DNA of 64,000 nucleotides from an uncultured Verrucomicrobia subdivision 3 bacterium. Its GTDB lineage: Bacteria; Verrucomicrobiota; Verrucomicrobiia; Limisphaerales; DASXHY01. The notes under the pieces are model-generated. The model saw only the letters and a list, made by a program, of their open reading frames with translations, ran no database searches and was not told the DNA's origin. Positions 44,520 through 54,217 of the stretch are shown one piece after another. The stretch covers positions 1 to 64,000 of the forward strand of contig CALBZA010000015.1 of assembly GCA_937890005.1 (NCBI GenBank), read 5' to 3'. A program made the position numbers and the translations under genes. How positions within the stretch are numbered: position 1 is the stretch's first letter; each line of letters starts with the position of its first letter.

Positions 44520-45758
44520 TTACCAGCTCAATGCCTGCAACCGGCGGGCAACTTCCTCGGCATTGGCGCGGCTGTTGAAGGCGCTGATGCGGAAATAACC
44601 TTCGCCCTTCGAACCGAAACCGCTGCCCGGTGTGATCACCACATTGGTTTCGTTCAAAATGCGATCGAATGCCTGCCAGCTGTTGACCTCTTTCGGCGTG
44701 CGAACCCAGATGTAAGGTGCGTTCACACCGCCAAACACCTTCAATCCCGCCTTCTTCGCTCCATCGCGCAGAACCTTGGCATTGCCGAGATAATGGCCGA
44801 TCAGTTCCTTTACCTGCGCTTTGCCTTCGGGAGTGTAGAGCGCCTCGGCGCCACGTTGAATGATGTAGGAGACGCCGTTGAACTTCGTCGTCATGCGCCG
44901 GAGCCAGAGCGGGTGGAGCGGCTTGAACTCGCCAGTGCGAGTCTGGGCATTCAGCGACTTGGGAACGATGGTGAACGCGCAGCGTGTTCCTGTAAAACCG
45001 CCGTGCTTGGAGAAACTGCGGAATTCGATCGCGCATTCACGCGCACCGGGAATTTCGTAGATCGAATGCGGAATCGCCGGATCGGTGATGTAAGCCTCGT
45101 AGGCGGCATCGAACAGGATGATTGATTTGTGTTCGAGCGCGTATTTGACCCACGCCTCCAGCTGCTCGCGCGTGGCCGCTGCGCCGGTCGGATTGTTCGG
45201 TGAACAGAGGTAAATGACATCCACGTGCTTCTTCGGCGGCTCCGGAATGAATCCGTTGCTGGGACGGCACGGAAGATAAACCAGCTTGCTGTAGGCGCCG
45301 GCTTCATTGGCTTCGCCGGTGTGGCCTGCCATCACGTTTGTGTCCACGTAAACCGGGTAAACCGGGTCGCTGATCGCAATCCTGTTCTTGTGCCCGAGAA
45401 TATCGAGGATGTTGCCGCAGTCGCATTTCGAGCCGTCGCTCACGAAAATTTCGTCGTCCGCCACATCAATGCCGCGGTCGCGGAAATCGTTTTGCGCAAT
45501 CGCATGGCGCAGCCATTCGTAACCCTGTTCCGGACCGTAACCGCGGAAGGTTTCGCGCGACGCCATTTCATCCACGGCCTTGTGCATCGCGGAAATTACC
45601 GCGGCTGGAAGCGGTTCGGTCACGTCGCCGATGCCGCAACGGATGAGCCGGCTGGCGGCTTCAGGGTTGGAATCGCAGAAAGCTTTCACGCGGCGGGCAA
45701 TCTCCGGAAAAAGATAACCGGCCTTCAGCTTCAAATAATTGTCGTTCAGGTGTGCCAT
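44520..45758 (-). CDS. dapL: LL-diaminopimelate aminotransferase
   Basis: A 412-aa PLP enzyme that converts tetrahydrodipicolinate directly to LL-diaminopimelate, bypassing the succinyl or acetyl branches. Such DapL routes are found in chlamydiae, verrucomicrobia, cyanobacteria, plants and others. Motifs seen are MAHLNDNYLKLKAGYLFPEIARR, RCGIGDVTEPLP, FRGYGPEQGYEWLR, FVSDGSKCDCGN, YPVYVDTNVMAG, LCSPNNPTG, and the PLP lysine in FRSFSKHGGFTGTR. Length is right for the family. It supplies meso-DAP for the cell wall and lysine, and uses aspartate semialdehyde made by asd, also in this window. Confidence 0.95.
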   Translation of the reverse strand: MAHLNDNYLKLKAGYLFPEIARRVKAFCDSNPEAASRLIRCGIGDVTEPLPAAVISAMHKAVDEMASRETFRGYGPEQGYEWLRHAIAQNDFRDRGIDVADDEIFVSDGSKCDCGNILDILGHKNRIAISDPVYPVYVDTNVMAGHTGEANEAGAYSKLVYLPCRPSNGFIPEPPKKHVDVIYLCSPNNPTGAAATREQLEAWVKYALEHKSIILFDAAYEAYITDPAIPHSIYEIPGARECAIEFRSFSKHGGFTGTRCAFTIVPKSLNAQTRTGEFKPLHPLWLRRMTTKFNGVSYIIQRGAEALYTPEGKAQVKELIGHYLGNAKVLRDGAKKAGLKVFGGVNAPYIWVRTPKEVNSWQAFDRILNETNVVITPGSGFGSKGEGYFRISAFNSRANAEEVARRLQALSW

Positions 45759-45894
45759 GAAATTCTGGTGTTGTGCCGCTGTCTGAGCAGGCGGCGCGAG
45801 ACACTAAAGCAACGGGTATCTTCGTGCAAGCATGCGGGGATTGGTCAAGAAGCCGGGATTGCGGTTTGAAGTGGCTCCGCTACTTTCTGGGGCG

Positions 45895-46314
45895 GTGAAA
45901 TTGTCGGTTAAAAGCGATTATGCTGCGCGGGCCGTTCTCGGCCTGGCCCGGCATTTCCCGAAGGGCAGCGCGTTGAAGATCGAGGAGCTGGCATCGGAAC
46001 AGATCATTCCTCCCAATTACCTGGTCCAGATTCTCATCGAACTGAAGGCCAAGGGCATCGCCAAGAGCGTCCGTGGCAAGGAAGGCGGATATCTGCTGGC
46101 CAAAACCCCGGCTGAGATCACGCTGGGCGACATTCTTCGAGCGGTGCATGGCGAAGTGTTCGACACGCCCGCGCTTTCCGATCCGGAATGTTCTCCGGAA
46201 CTGAAGTCGGCCTGGGGGCAGTTGAAACGCGACATCGAAATCGCTGCCGACCGAATTACTTTTCAACAATTGCTCGATCTGGGAACCGACAAGGAAAAGA
46301 TGTATTACATCTGA
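45895..46314 (+). CDS. Rrf2-family transcriptional regulator
   Basis: A 139-aa DNA-binding protein. The winged helix is formed by MKLSVKSDYAARAVLGLARH, KIEELASEQIIPPNYLVQIL and VRGKEGGYLLAKTP. After the wing comes a helix with EITLGDILRAVHGE; a segment with two or three cysteines that binds an Fe-S cluster in IscR and NsrR is reduced to a single Cys (DPECSPE), so cluster binding is unlikely. The GTG at 45895 gives the canonical family start; the frame from 45832 adds residues not found in this family. It may act on neighbouring genes, but no operator is evident. Confidence 0.88.
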   Translation: MKLSVKSDYAARAVLGLARHFPKGSALKIEELASEQIIPPNYLVQILIELKAKGIAKSVRGKEGGYLLAKTPAEITLGDILRAVHGEVFDTPALSDPECSPELKSAWGQLKRDIEIAADRITFQQLLDLGTDKEKMYYI

Positions 46315-46634
46315 ACGACGTCCCGACGATGGAAGGTGCCAGTCCCATGGTCGCAGTTGGTAGGTTCAAACCCTATGTCTGCCAGCCGAGTTTCCGATTT
46401 CCATTCCTTTTCCGGTTGATCGCGTGAGATCCAGAAGGATGCACGGTTTGTCGCGGCGAGGATGAGTTGCGGCAATTGAATAAGCTTTTAGAACGGATTC
46501 ATCCGGAGCAATGTGGCGAAGGTAACGGTGATGGTCGGCGATTCTGGATTGGATTTTGAACGGCATTGCAGACCCGGTTGCCAACAGGGGTGAAAACAGA
46601 TCCCAAATACAGTTTAAGCCGGCGAAGCGTTTAA
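46315..46634. other. Intergenic region with a half-tRNA-like sequence
   Basis: No gene is seen here. At 46360-46387 there is a T-arm look-alike (GTAGG, loop TTCAAAC, CCTAT) followed by a possible 3' acceptor strand GTCTGCC and A. No matching 5' half (GGCAGAC) is present upstream, so it is not a complete tRNA; it could be a remnant left by integration or chance. Confidence 0.35.
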
Positions 46635-46662
46635 TAGACCGTTTCGCCGCGATGGTTACGGT
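46635..46662 (+). promoter_or_regulatory. Candidate leaderless promoter of the single-domain response regulator
   Basis: TAGACC (46635-46640), 16-nt spacer, TACGGT (46657-46662), then 6 nt to the ATG at 46669. Confidence 0.4.
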
Positions 46663-46668
46663 GCCTAT

Positions 46669-47112
46669 ATGAGCAACGAGAATCAGACGAATCGAACTTT
46701 GCTTTTGATTGAAGATAACGAGGACGACGTCTTCCTGATGCGCCGCGCGTTGCGCAAGAGCAACATCAACCTGCCGCTCCAGGTGGTGATGGATGGACAG
46801 GAGGCACTCGATTATCTCGCCGGCGCGAACAAGTTTGCGGATCGCAGTCTGCATCCGATTCCCGCTCTGGTCTTTCTCGATCTGAAGCTCCCGTACGTTC
46901 ACGGCTTTGAAGTGCTCCAGTGGATTCGCAGTCAGGAACAGTTGAGAGACATCCCGGTCGTCGTGCTGACATCATCGCCTGAGGACCGTGACCGTCAGAA
47001 GGCCCACGCGCTTGGCTCACGCGCTTACTACGTCAAGCCGCCCAGTCCCGAAGTGTTGCTCCAGGCCATGCAGTTCGTTCCCGGATATCAGCCGGAAGCT
47101 GCGAGTAAATAA
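46669..47112 (+). CDS. Single-domain response regulator (CheY/Rcp1-like)
   Basis: A 147-aa protein with only a receiver domain. It has the acidic cluster IEDNEDDVFLMRRAL, the phosphorylation Asp in LVFLDLKLPYVHGFEVL, VVLTSSPEDRDRQ and Lys in YYVKPP. The extended EDNEDD start and the loop with YVHGFE are typical of the Rcp1/phytochrome-associated type of receiver, which relay phosphoryl groups rather than bind DNA. No kinase is adjacent. The start is set by the ATG 6 nt after a -10-like hexamer. Confidence 0.9.
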   Translation: MSNENQTNRTLLLIEDNEDDVFLMRRALRKSNINLPLQVVMDGQEALDYLAGANKFADRSLHPIPALVFLDLKLPYVHGFEVLQWIRSQEQLRDIPVVVLTSSPEDRDRQKAHALGSRAYYVKPPSPEVLLQAMQFVPGYQPEAASK

Positions 47113-47144
47113 TTCGATTCTGATTGCTGGCTGGTTTGGTCGAA

Positions 47145-49217
<2,073 letters not shown>

Positions 49218-49269
49218 GAATGCGTTCACGGTAATGCGAAAGTGAGCGGGCGGCAAAAGGGTTGTGGAA

Positions 49270-49367
49270 CTTTTCGCGTTTGGAGTGCGCGGACATATCC
49301 GCGCTTTCAAGTTTGGGGACATGTCTCCAAACGAAAAGCCGCGACATGTCTCCGCACTCCAAGCCGA
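49270..49367. repeat. Palindromic repeat with three GACATGTC-like cores
   Basis: Palindromic cores CGGACATATCCG (about 49289-49300), GGGGACATGTCTCC (about 49315-49329) and CGACATGTCTCCGC (about 49341-49356) are linked by GAGTGCG and ACTCC sequences. The outer parts (TTTGGAGTGCG and CGCACTCCAA) are inverted. It lies between the divergent YyaL and CPBP genes. It resembles dispersed palindromic elements of related genomes. Confidence 0.65.
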
Positions 49368-49377
49368 ACTTTGATCT

Positions 49378-49404
49378 TTGAACTTCAACTGCGTCCTATA
49401 GGTT
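49378..49404 (+). promoter_or_regulatory. Candidate leaderless promoter of the CPBP-thiL-tsaE-tsaB operon
   Basis: TTGAAC (49378-49383), 15-nt spacer, TAGGTT (49399-49404), then 6 nt to the ATG at 49411. Confidence 0.42.
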
Positions 49405-49410
49405 TCGCGC

Positions 49411-50337
49411 ATGCTTTCGGAGAAACCGTGGAAGATGGACGCTCTCGTCCGGCTGTTCGGAAGCGTGCTCGTGTGTGTTCTGCTCGTGAGTGCGCTTGCG
49501 ATGAGCATTCTGCGATTCGTTTCCGATCCGACGGGGATGACGATGGGGGCGGTTGTGAGCATCGCCTGCGCGGTAATTCTGACCGGGTTCGCGCTTTTTC
49601 TGCTTCAGCGGCGGTGGCCGTTGGAACGGCTGGTTCTCTACACCGCAGCGCTGCTGGTTGCGATCTACGGCAGTTTTTTTCTGATCTGGCTTTCGGCGCG
49701 ATCGTCGGGTGGCGGGGTCGATCCCAAACGCCTTGGTTCGACGGCACGCATCGTCATTGCAGTGCTTTCGTTCCAGACGATCGCACTGTTCTTCGTTCAT
49801 CGTTTCGTCCGCGAGCACGAGCTGAGCTGGAGTGAAGCATTCGGATTCAAGAATGATTTTTCCCGCGCCCTTCTCACCGGAATTGCAGCGGGCTGCGCGG
49901 CCGTGCCGATATTGATCGGGCTGCAATATTTTTCGGCGGCGCTGATGAATCTGGTCGGAATTCATCCGCAGGAACAGGAAGCCGTTCAGCTGCTTCGTTC
50001 GTCTGGTGGCTGGTTGAACCGGTCGATCATGGGATTCACGGCTGTGATCATCGCGCCGCTTGCCGAAGAGGTGTTGTTTCGGGGGATTCTTTATCCGGCG
50101 ATCCGGCAGCACGGTTATCCGCGACTGGCGCTTTGGGGCGGTGCGGTGTTTTTCGGAGCCATCCACATGAACGTGGCGACGTTCATTCCGCTCACGATTT
50201 TTGCCGTCGCACTTGCGTGGCTGTATGACAGGACGAGAAACCTGACCACTCCGGTGATGGCCCATCTTGTTTTCAACATGACGAATTTCATTATGCTGTT
50301 CGCGCTCGATCTCGAGCATGTGCCGTTGAACAAATGA
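49411..50337 (+). CDS. CPBP family intramembrane metalloprotease
   Basis: A 308-aa integral membrane protein of the CaaX protease/bacteriocin-processing (Abi) family. About eight membrane segments are present. The diagnostic motifs are APLAEEVLFRGILYPAIRQ (Glu-Glu and Arg of the active site), FFGAIHMNVATFIPL, and PVMAHLVFNMTNFIM with its His and Asn. It would cleave within membrane-embedded or prenylated-like substrates; the natural target is unknown. It leads an operon with thiL, tsaE and tsaB, each of which overlaps the gene before it. Confidence 0.9.
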   Translation: MLSEKPWKMDALVRLFGSVLVCVLLVSALAMSILRFVSDPTGMTMGAVVSIACAVILTGFALFLLQRRWPLERLVLYTAALLVAIYGSFFLIWLSARSSGGGVDPKRLGSTARIVIAVLSFQTIALFFVHRFVREHELSWSEAFGFKNDFSRALLTGIAAGCAAVPILIGLQYFSAALMNLVGIHPQEQEAVQLLRSSGGWLNRSIMGFTAVIIAPLAEEVLFRGILYPAIRQHGYPRLALWGGAVFFGAIHMNVATFIPLTIFAVALAWLYDRTRNLTTPVMAHLVFNMTNFIMLFALDLEHVPLNK

Positions 50338-51266
50338 ATGAGTTCGAACTGATTTCGCGACTGACGCGTTCGCTGCCGTCCAATTCCGCCGTGGTCAATG
50401 GACCGGGCGATGATTGCGCGGTGCTGGACATCGGTCTGCCCGACCGGTTGCTGCTGCTGAAAACCGACGCGGTGGTGGAAGGCATCCATTTCAAATTCGA
50501 CGCCGAGCCGGAAAAGATCGGTCACAAGGCGCTGGCGCGTTGTTTGAGCGATATCGCGGCAATGGCCGGGACGCCGACTGCTGCGCTGGTCACCATTGCG
50601 TTGCCGAAGGAATTCGATTCGAAACGCATTGAAGCGGTTTACGACGGAATGTCTGCGCTTGCCAGACGGCATGAAGTGGCAATCGTCGGCGGCGAAACAT
50701 CGACAAATCCGGAGCGGATGCTCATCTCGGTGTCGCTGCTGGGGACTGTGCCGCGTGGGAAGGCGGTCTTGCGTTCCGGTGCGGAAGTTGGCGACGCGAT
50801 TTTTGTCACGGGCGAACTGGGCGGTTCCATTGCACGCAAGCATCTGGAGTTTGAACCGCGTCTGACCGAGGCGCGCTGGCTGGCGGAGAATTTTCGCATT
50901 CATGCCATGCTCGATCTGAGCGATGGACTGGCGGGCGATTTGAAACACATTCTCAAAGCGAGCCGCGTCGGCGCGGAGTTGCTGCAGAATTCCATCCCGA
51001 TCACACGCGAAGCGAAACTGGCATCCAGGGCTGAATCATCGGCAAAACCGCCGTTGCTGGCTGCGCTGACCGATGGCGAGGATTTCGAACTGCTGTTCAC
51101 GGTTGCATCGAAGGATGCCGTGCCGCTGCTCGATGCGTGGCGTGCGCGCTTTCCGAATCTTCGACTCACGTGCATCGGGAAGATTGTTGCCGGCGAGGGC
51201 ATCAGTCTTCGCGACAAGCACGGTCATCGCCGCATTGACCTTCATGGCTACGAGCATTTCGCATAG
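50334..51266 (+). CDS. thiL: Thiamine-monophosphate kinase
   Basis: A 310-aa cytoplasmic enzyme that phosphorylates thiamine monophosphate to the active cofactor thiamine diphosphate. It shows MNEFELISRLTRSLP, VVNGPGDDCAVLD (metal-binding Asp cluster), LLLKTDAVVEGIHF, GHKALARCLSDIAAMAGTP, IVGGETSTNPE, LDLSDGLAGDLKHIL and LTDGEDFELLF. The length is normal. It overlaps the CPBP gene by 4 nt and the tsaE gene by 23 nt, so it is translated as part of the operon. Confidence 0.95.
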   Translation: MNEFELISRLTRSLPSNSAVVNGPGDDCAVLDIGLPDRLLLLKTDAVVEGIHFKFDAEPEKIGHKALARCLSDIAAMAGTPTAALVTIALPKEFDSKRIEAVYDGMSALARRHEVAIVGGETSTNPERMLISVSLLGTVPRGKAVLRSGAEVGDAIFVTGELGGSIARKHLEFEPRLTEARWLAENFRIHAMLDLSDGLAGDLKHILKASRVGAELLQNSIPITREAKLASRAESSAKPPLLAALTDGEDFELLFTVASKDAVPLLDAWRARFPNLRLTCIGKIVAGEGISLRDKHGHRRIDLHGYEHFA

Positions 51267-51711
51267 CGTTTCTGAGACCGAGGCGATCGGCGAGGCGTGG
51301 GGGCGCAAGGCGGAGCCGGGACTGGTCATTGCGCTTTCGGGCGATCTCGGTGCCGGCAAGACGCAGCTTGTGCGGGGCATCGCGCGCGGACTCGGCTTTG
51401 CCGGACGCGTGCATTCGCCAACGTTCACGCTGGTCAATCAATACGAAGGCGGACGTTTGCCTTTGTTTCATCTCGATCTCTACCGGCTTGAAACGCCCGA
51501 GCAGATTCTGTCGGCCGGCATCGAGGAGTATCTGGAGCCCGCGGGCGTCAGCGTCATTGAATGGGCTGAACGAATCTTTGGGGAGAATTTTCTCCCGTCA
51601 CAGCAGGCTGGCGTTGGGATGAAATTCAGGCCGCGCTTGCTGCGGTTGGTTCGAATTGAAACGCTCAGCGAAACGGAGCGGCGGATTACGTATGAAGATT
51701 GTCGCAGTTGA
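51244..51711 (+). CDS. tsaE: tRNA threonylcarbamoyladenosine biosynthesis ATPase TsaE
   Basis: A 155-aa P-loop ATPase that cycles the TsaB-TsaD-TsaE complex during formation of t6A37 in tRNAs that read ANN codons. The Walker A is ALSGDLGAGKTQLVRGIARG, with HSPTFTLVNQYEGG, LFHLDLYRLE and VIEWAERI following in the family order. The start is set at the ATG at 51244, which overlaps the end of thiL by 23 nt; a longer frame continues upstream but lacks homology. The next gene, tsaB, overlaps by 20 nt. Confidence 0.95.
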   Translation: MATSISHSVSETEAIGEAWGRKAEPGLVIALSGDLGAGKTQLVRGIARGLGFAGRVHSPTFTLVNQYEGGRLPLFHLDLYRLETPEQILSAGIEEYLEPAGVSVIEWAERIFGENFLPSQQAGVGMKFRPRLLRLVRIETLSETERRITYEDCRS

Positions 51712-52333
51712 TTTTTCGTTTTCACAACGCTCCGTTGCGGCGTTGAACGGAGGCAAGGTCGTGGAGGTTGTGGAAACCGATCCGCGCAAAACGAATGTGC
51801 TGGCGATGATTGCGCAGGCGCTGGAACAGGTGCAGCTGCCACGCGACACGGTGGAATGCGTCGCTGTCGGACTTGGCCCCGGTTCCTACACCGGCATTCG
51901 CGCTTCGATTGCGATGGCGCAGGGATGGCAACTTGCGACGGGAGTGAAGTTGCTGGGGATCAGCAGCGCGGAAATGATCGCGAATCAGGCTCAACACGAA
52001 GGTCTGCGTGGGCCAGTGAATGTGGTGATCGACGCTCAGCGGGGTGAGTTTTATCTGGCGCGATTTGAATTGAACGATGCGAGAGCGAAAGAGATTGAAG
52101 CACTGCGAATCGTTTCTTCGGAACAGTTGAAGGAAAGTGCGGCGACGGATCTGTGCGTCGGACCGGAAGTGCATCGTTGGATTGCAAACGGACGGATTGT
52201 TCTTCCTCGCGCGGAAACGCTGGCGCGGATTGCGGCGCATCGAAATGAATTTGTTCCGGGAGAAAAACTGGAGCCGATTTATTTGCGTGAAACCAGTTTT
52301 GTGAAAGCGCCGCCGCCGCGGGTGATTCTTTGA
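51692..52333 (+). CDS. tsaB: tRNA threonylcarbamoyladenosine biosynthesis protein TsaB
   Basis: A 213-aa actin-fold protein that scaffolds TsaD and TsaE in t6A37 synthesis. It starts MKIVAVDFSFSQRSVAAL (the usual DTS is DFS), followed by VECVAVGLGPGSYTGIRASIAMAQG, the most conserved segment, LLGISSAEMIANQ, then VVIDAQRGEFYLARF and the C-terminal LEPIYLRE. The ATG at 51692 lies inside tsaE. No terminator is apparent; the convergent GH57 gene follows 36 nt later. Confidence 0.93.
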   Translation: MKIVAVDFSFSQRSVAALNGGKVVEVVETDPRKTNVLAMIAQALEQVQLPRDTVECVAVGLGPGSYTGIRASIAMAQGWQLATGVKLLGISSAEMIANQAQHEGLRGPVNVVIDAQRGEFYLARFELNDARAKEIEALRIVSSEQLKESAATDLCVGPEVHRWIANGRIVLPRAETLARIAAHRNEFVPGEKLEPIYLRETSFVKAPPPRVIL

Positions 52334-52369
52334 GCTGCGTCGATCGCGCTTCCTTTGCCTCCGTTCTGA

Positions 52370-53944
52370 TCACGCCCAATACGTGTAATCCAAATCGGGA
52401 AACAGATTGTCTCGGTTCTCAATCTCCGTGAGCCAGTGTTCGTCCACCTCTTTGCTGAGAAGGTGATCGTGCAGAACCATGAATCGCATCAGGTGATCCT
52501 TCACCCGTCGACGCGCGTATTCCGGACTGGTGCCGGTGCGGAGAATGAATGGCCAGTCGCTGGATTGGGCGAGCAGCAATTCGCGCCCGGCCTGCTTCAG
52601 CGCGCGATCCTCCACCGATGTCGGATTGGGAAAACGATGCACCAGCTGCGTCATGCGTTCCTGCGCGATGTGCAGGTGCGGATAAATCCATTCGTTCGTT
52701 TCGTTCAACCAGACCCGCCAGTAACCTTCCTCTCCCCAGCTGGACGCGCTCGGTTGTGCGATCTGATTTGAAGGATGTTTCCGCAAATATTCCTCCGGCG
52801 TGATCAGCGTAAACAAGGCCTGGTCGTAGTATGCCTTGCGAACGAAGTAATCGAGAAACTCGGGTCCTTCGTACCACCAGTGCCCGAACAGTTCCGCGTC
52901 GTAGGGCGACAGCACGAGCGGCGGGCGATCGAGAATTTCCGCGAGCTTCGTGACCTGCGCTGTGCGCGCTTCGAGAAAATGCTGCGCATGATGCGCCGCC
53001 TGTTGAACGGCGGCTGAACGACGATAAACCTGCTTGTCGCCGCTGTTGCCCGTGATGCGGTAATACTTGATGCCCGTGAAGCCGCGCTTGTCCGGTGCCG
53101 GCAGGTAAGGACGGAGATAATCGAGATCGAGGTCGAAGCCGATGTCTCGGTAGAAATCGCGATAGTGTGGATCGCCCGGATAACCTTCGTGTTTGCTCCA
53201 GACCTGTTTGGCGGAGTCGAGGTCACGCCCGAACGCAGCGATGCCATTGGGCGTGTAGATCGGTGCAAACACGCCGTAGCGCGGACGCGGATTGGCATGA
53301 AGCAGTCCATGCGTGTCGGTGATGAACCAGCGAATGTTCGCTTCCTGAAGAATCTTTTCGACGCCGTCCACGTAGGCACATTCCGGAAGCCAGATGCCGC
53401 GCGGATCGCGTCCGAAGCAACCGCGATAATGATTGCGGGCGATCAGGATTTGTGCGCGCAGGGAAGGCGGATGCCCGGCCAGCAGGGGCAGCAATGCGTG
53501 CGTGGCGGCCGAAGTGATGATTTCGAGAACGCCGCAGTCCTGAAATTTCGCAAACGCACTCACGAGGTCGCCGCGGCAGCCCAGGTAGGTTTCTCGGACG
53601 GAAACGAACTTCCGGTAATACATCTCCGCGAGTTCATTCAGCGGTTTGTCCCAGTGCGTGCGATGCGTTTCCTTTTCGGCCAGATCGATCAGGTCGTTCA
53701 GATGCCGTTCGTAACGCTGTTGCAGCAGCGGATCGAGCAGCATTGAGCAAAGTGTGGGCGTGAGCGTCAGTGTGAGGCGCGGTTCCATGCCGTCGCGCAC
53801 CCAACGATCTAGGTTCTGCAGGAGCGGGATGTAGGTCTCCGTGATGGCTTCGAAAAGCCAGTTTTCCTCCAGGAAACGCGGATGCTCGGGATGCCGGACA
53901 AACGGCAGGTGAGCGTGAAGGACAAGGGAAAGATAACCGTGCAT
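52370..53944 (-). CDS. GH57 family 1,4-alpha-glucan branching-type enzyme
   Basis: A 524-aa cytoplasmic glucanase or branching enzyme of glycoside hydrolase family 57 (DUF1957 type). It has the family start GYLSLVLHAHLPFVRHPEH, TLTPTLCSMLLDPLL, EIITSAATHALLPLL, GIWLPECAYVDGVEKIL with the catalytic Glu, LSPYDAELFGHWWYEG with the catalytic Asp, and ASSWGEEGYWRVWLN near the end. Such enzymes transfer alpha-glucan chains to make 1,6 branches in glycogen-like polymers. It is the third gene of an operon with a DUF4912 protein and a small membrane protein, separated by 4-5 nt. The operon probably serves glycogen storage. Confidence 0.92.
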   Translation of the reverse strand: MHGYLSLVLHAHLPFVRHPEHPRFLEENWLFEAITETYIPLLQNLDRWVRDGMEPRLTLTLTPTLCSMLLDPLLQQRYERHLNDLIDLAEKETHRTHWDKPLNELAEMYYRKFVSVRETYLGCRGDLVSAFAKFQDCGVLEIITSAATHALLPLLAGHPPSLRAQILIARNHYRGCFGRDPRGIWLPECAYVDGVEKILQEANIRWFITDTHGLLHANPRPRYGVFAPIYTPNGIAAFGRDLDSAKQVWSKHEGYPGDPHYRDFYRDIGFDLDLDYLRPYLPAPDKRGFTGIKYYRITGNSGDKQVYRRSAAVQQAAHHAQHFLEARTAQVTKLAEILDRPPLVLSPYDAELFGHWWYEGPEFLDYFVRKAYYDQALFTLITPEEYLRKHPSNQIAQPSASSWGEEGYWRVWLNETNEWIYPHLHIAQERMTQLVHRFPNPTSVEDRALKQAGRELLLAQSSDWPFILRTGTSPEYARRRVKDHLMRFMVLHDHLLSKEVDEHWLTEIENRDNLFPDLDYTYWA

Positions 53945-53948
53945 GTCC

Positions 53949-54212
53949 TCAAACTTCCCCTGGCGGAATGATCACGTTTCCATTTCCACCTTCATCCTCG
54001 TCATCATCGGTGAACATGGCCGCGAGGCGCGAACTGGCGGCAAACAGAATGATTCCTGCAACCATGAGTCCGCCGCCGATGATGCATTGCGTGGGACGAA
54101 TTTCCGCCTCCTGCAGCCGATGCCGCGCGACTTCGAGTCCGATGGTGAGTCCACCGAAGATCAACACTCCGGCTGCAACGAAGCGAATGAGATTTCGAAC
54201 GGCGCGCCTCAT
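53949..54212 (-). CDS. Small two-helix membrane protein
   Basis: An 87-aa inner-membrane protein with two transmembrane segments (LIRFVAAGVLIFGGLTIGLEVA and CIIGGGLMVAGIILFAASS) joined by a loop with RHRLQEAE, and an acidic cytoplasmic or external tail (MFTDDDEDEGG). I do not recognise the family. It is 5 nt after the DUF4912 gene and 4 nt before the GH57 gene, so its expression is tied to them. Its function is unknown. Confidence 0.7.
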   Translation of the reverse strand: MRRAVRNLIRFVAAGVLIFGGLTIGLEVARHRLQEAEIRPTQCIIGGGLMVAGIILFAASSRLAAMFTDDDEDEGGNGNVIIPPGEV

Positions 54213-54217
54213 TCGAT

